A DNA stretch of 64,000 nt from Paucibacter sp. KCTC 42545 (GTDB lineage Bacteria; Pseudomonadota; Gammaproteobacteria; Burkholderiales; Burkholderiaceae_C). The notes below the pieces were generated by a model. The model worked only from the letters and a program-made list of their open reading frames with translations. It did no database searches and was not told the DNA's origin. The stretch lies in NCBI RefSeq assembly GCF_001477625.1, contig NZ_CP013692.1:434001-498000 (forward strand), written 5' to 3'. The position numbers and the translations under genes were made by a program. Positions 63,578 to 64,000 of the stretch are shown one piece after another (the first letter of the stretch is position 1; each line of letters begins with the position of its first letter).

Positions 63578-64000
63578 ATGATCTTTTTTCTCGTCCCATT
63601 TTTCGTTGCAGCGGCCGTCACCCTGTTTGTGATCCATTCGTCGCATGCCCATGGTCATTTGTCCGCGGACGGCGATCTATCAGGGCCGCAGAAATTTCAC
63701 TCTCATCCGGTGCCGCGCATAGGTGGTGTGGGCATGTTTTTGGGTTTGTTGGCTTGTGTCGTGATGGCATGGGAACAGGGTTCCGCAGCTGCCCGCTTGG
63801 GCTTTCTTTTGCTGGTTTGTGGCCTGCCTGCTTTCGCTGCCGGACTGATTGAGGATTTGACCAAAAAGGTCTCGCCGGCCAAGCGTTTGCTGGCCACCAT
63901 GGCCTCGGCGGCGTTGGCTTTTTACATCTTGGACGGAAAAATTACCCGCACCGACATCATCGGCTTGGACTGGGTTGTTGGAACCAGTTTGGGGGCCCTG
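63578..64000 (+). CDS. WecA/MraY-type phosphosugar transferase, partial (cut by the window end)
   Basis: The first 141 codons of a polytopic membrane protein. The segment LSGPQKFHSHPVPRIGGVGMF is the characteristic start of polyprenol-phosphate N-acetylhexosamine-1-phosphate transferases (WecA, MraY, Rfe family). AGLIEDLTKKVSPAKRLLATM follows; its acidic LIEDL matches the catalytic loop of this family (usually DD). It would initiate the polymer of the adjacent cluster by making a lipid-linked sugar. Start ATG 63578 is the first in frame. The rest lies outside. Confidence 0.82.
   Translation, partial: MIFFLVPFFVAAAVTLFVIHSSHAHGHLSADGDLSGPQKFHSHPVPRIGGVGMFLGLLACVVMAWEQGSAAARLGFLLLVCGLPAFAAGLIEDLTKKVSPAKRLLATMASAALAFYILDGKITRTDIIGLDWVVGTSLGAL

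Noticed and set aside
60000..64000. ops/JUMPstart (RfaH) element near the glycan promoters
   Set aside because: No GGCGGTAG-type element in a leader position was found; isolated similar strings fall inside coding regions.

Overview
The window reads as chromosomal DNA from a GC-rich betaproteobacterium of the order Burkholderiales. The aa3-type cytochrome oxidase assembly cluster has the small DUF2970 and twin-transmembrane proteins typical of that order, rpoH lies close by, and an EPS-associated MarR-type regulator (a family common in this order) heads the polysaccharide genes. The species cannot be named from sequence alone. No rRNA, tRNA, CRISPR array, insertion sequence or phage gene was seen.

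Region 1 (1-5.8 kb) is the cytochrome c oxidase block: DUF2970 protein, subunit III, twin-TM protein, SURF1, an SCO-like thioredoxin-fold protein, heme A synthase (ctaA), heme O synthase (ctaB) and an SCO1 lipoprotein. It ends in a bidirectional terminator facing rpoH. Region 2 (5.8-18.5 kb) is housekeeping: rpoH with a CIRCE-like HrcA operator over its promoter, cheW, a lipocalin, a TIGR01777 epimerase, ychF, a UbiH-type monooxygenase, dsbC, DUF3429, an M61 peptidase, DUF3108, an enoyl-CoA hydratase and lysS.

Region 3 (18.6-33.8 kb, all plus strand, GC-rich) is a surface-glycan locus. It holds wbpB/wbpD/wbpE-type genes for a 2,3-diacetamido-uronic acid, a Wzx flippase, an acyltransferase, two glycosyltransferases, a methyltransferase, an aminotransferase, a small PglC-like initiating phosphosugar transferase, a WbpM/PglF-type 4,6-dehydratase, and rmlBDAC for dTDP-L-rhamnose. 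No polymerase is visible in it.

Region 4 (33.9-63.4 kb, all minus strand) is a second polysaccharide locus that converges on the first. Read in transcription order from its right end it has an SLBB export protein, a Wzz-type chain-length protein, a MarR_EPS regulator behind two inverted repeats, GDP-L-fucose synthesis (gmd, fcl) and a CDP-3,6-dideoxyhexose set (rfbI, rfbF, rfbG, rfbH). An RmlC-like epimerase and a reductase follow, which together point to CDP-ascarylose. Then come glycosyltransferases, a second Wzx, a Wzy-like polymerase, an acetamidino-forming trio (WbpG/HisH/HisF-like), a fused two-domain oxidoreductase, a heparinase-like protein, a WbuB-like glycosyltransferase and wecB/wecC. 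Many of these genes overlap by 4 bases, so translation is probably coupled. The stretch around 43.8-48 kb is strikingly AT-rich and looks acquired. At the right edge a WecA/MraY-type phosphosugar transferase starts on the plus strand and runs off the window.

Together the two loci encode precursors for at least rhamnose, fucose, a 3,6-dideoxyhexose, ManNAcA or its 3-amino/amidino derivative, and a 4-amino-4,6-dideoxy sugar, with two flippases and two initiating transferases.
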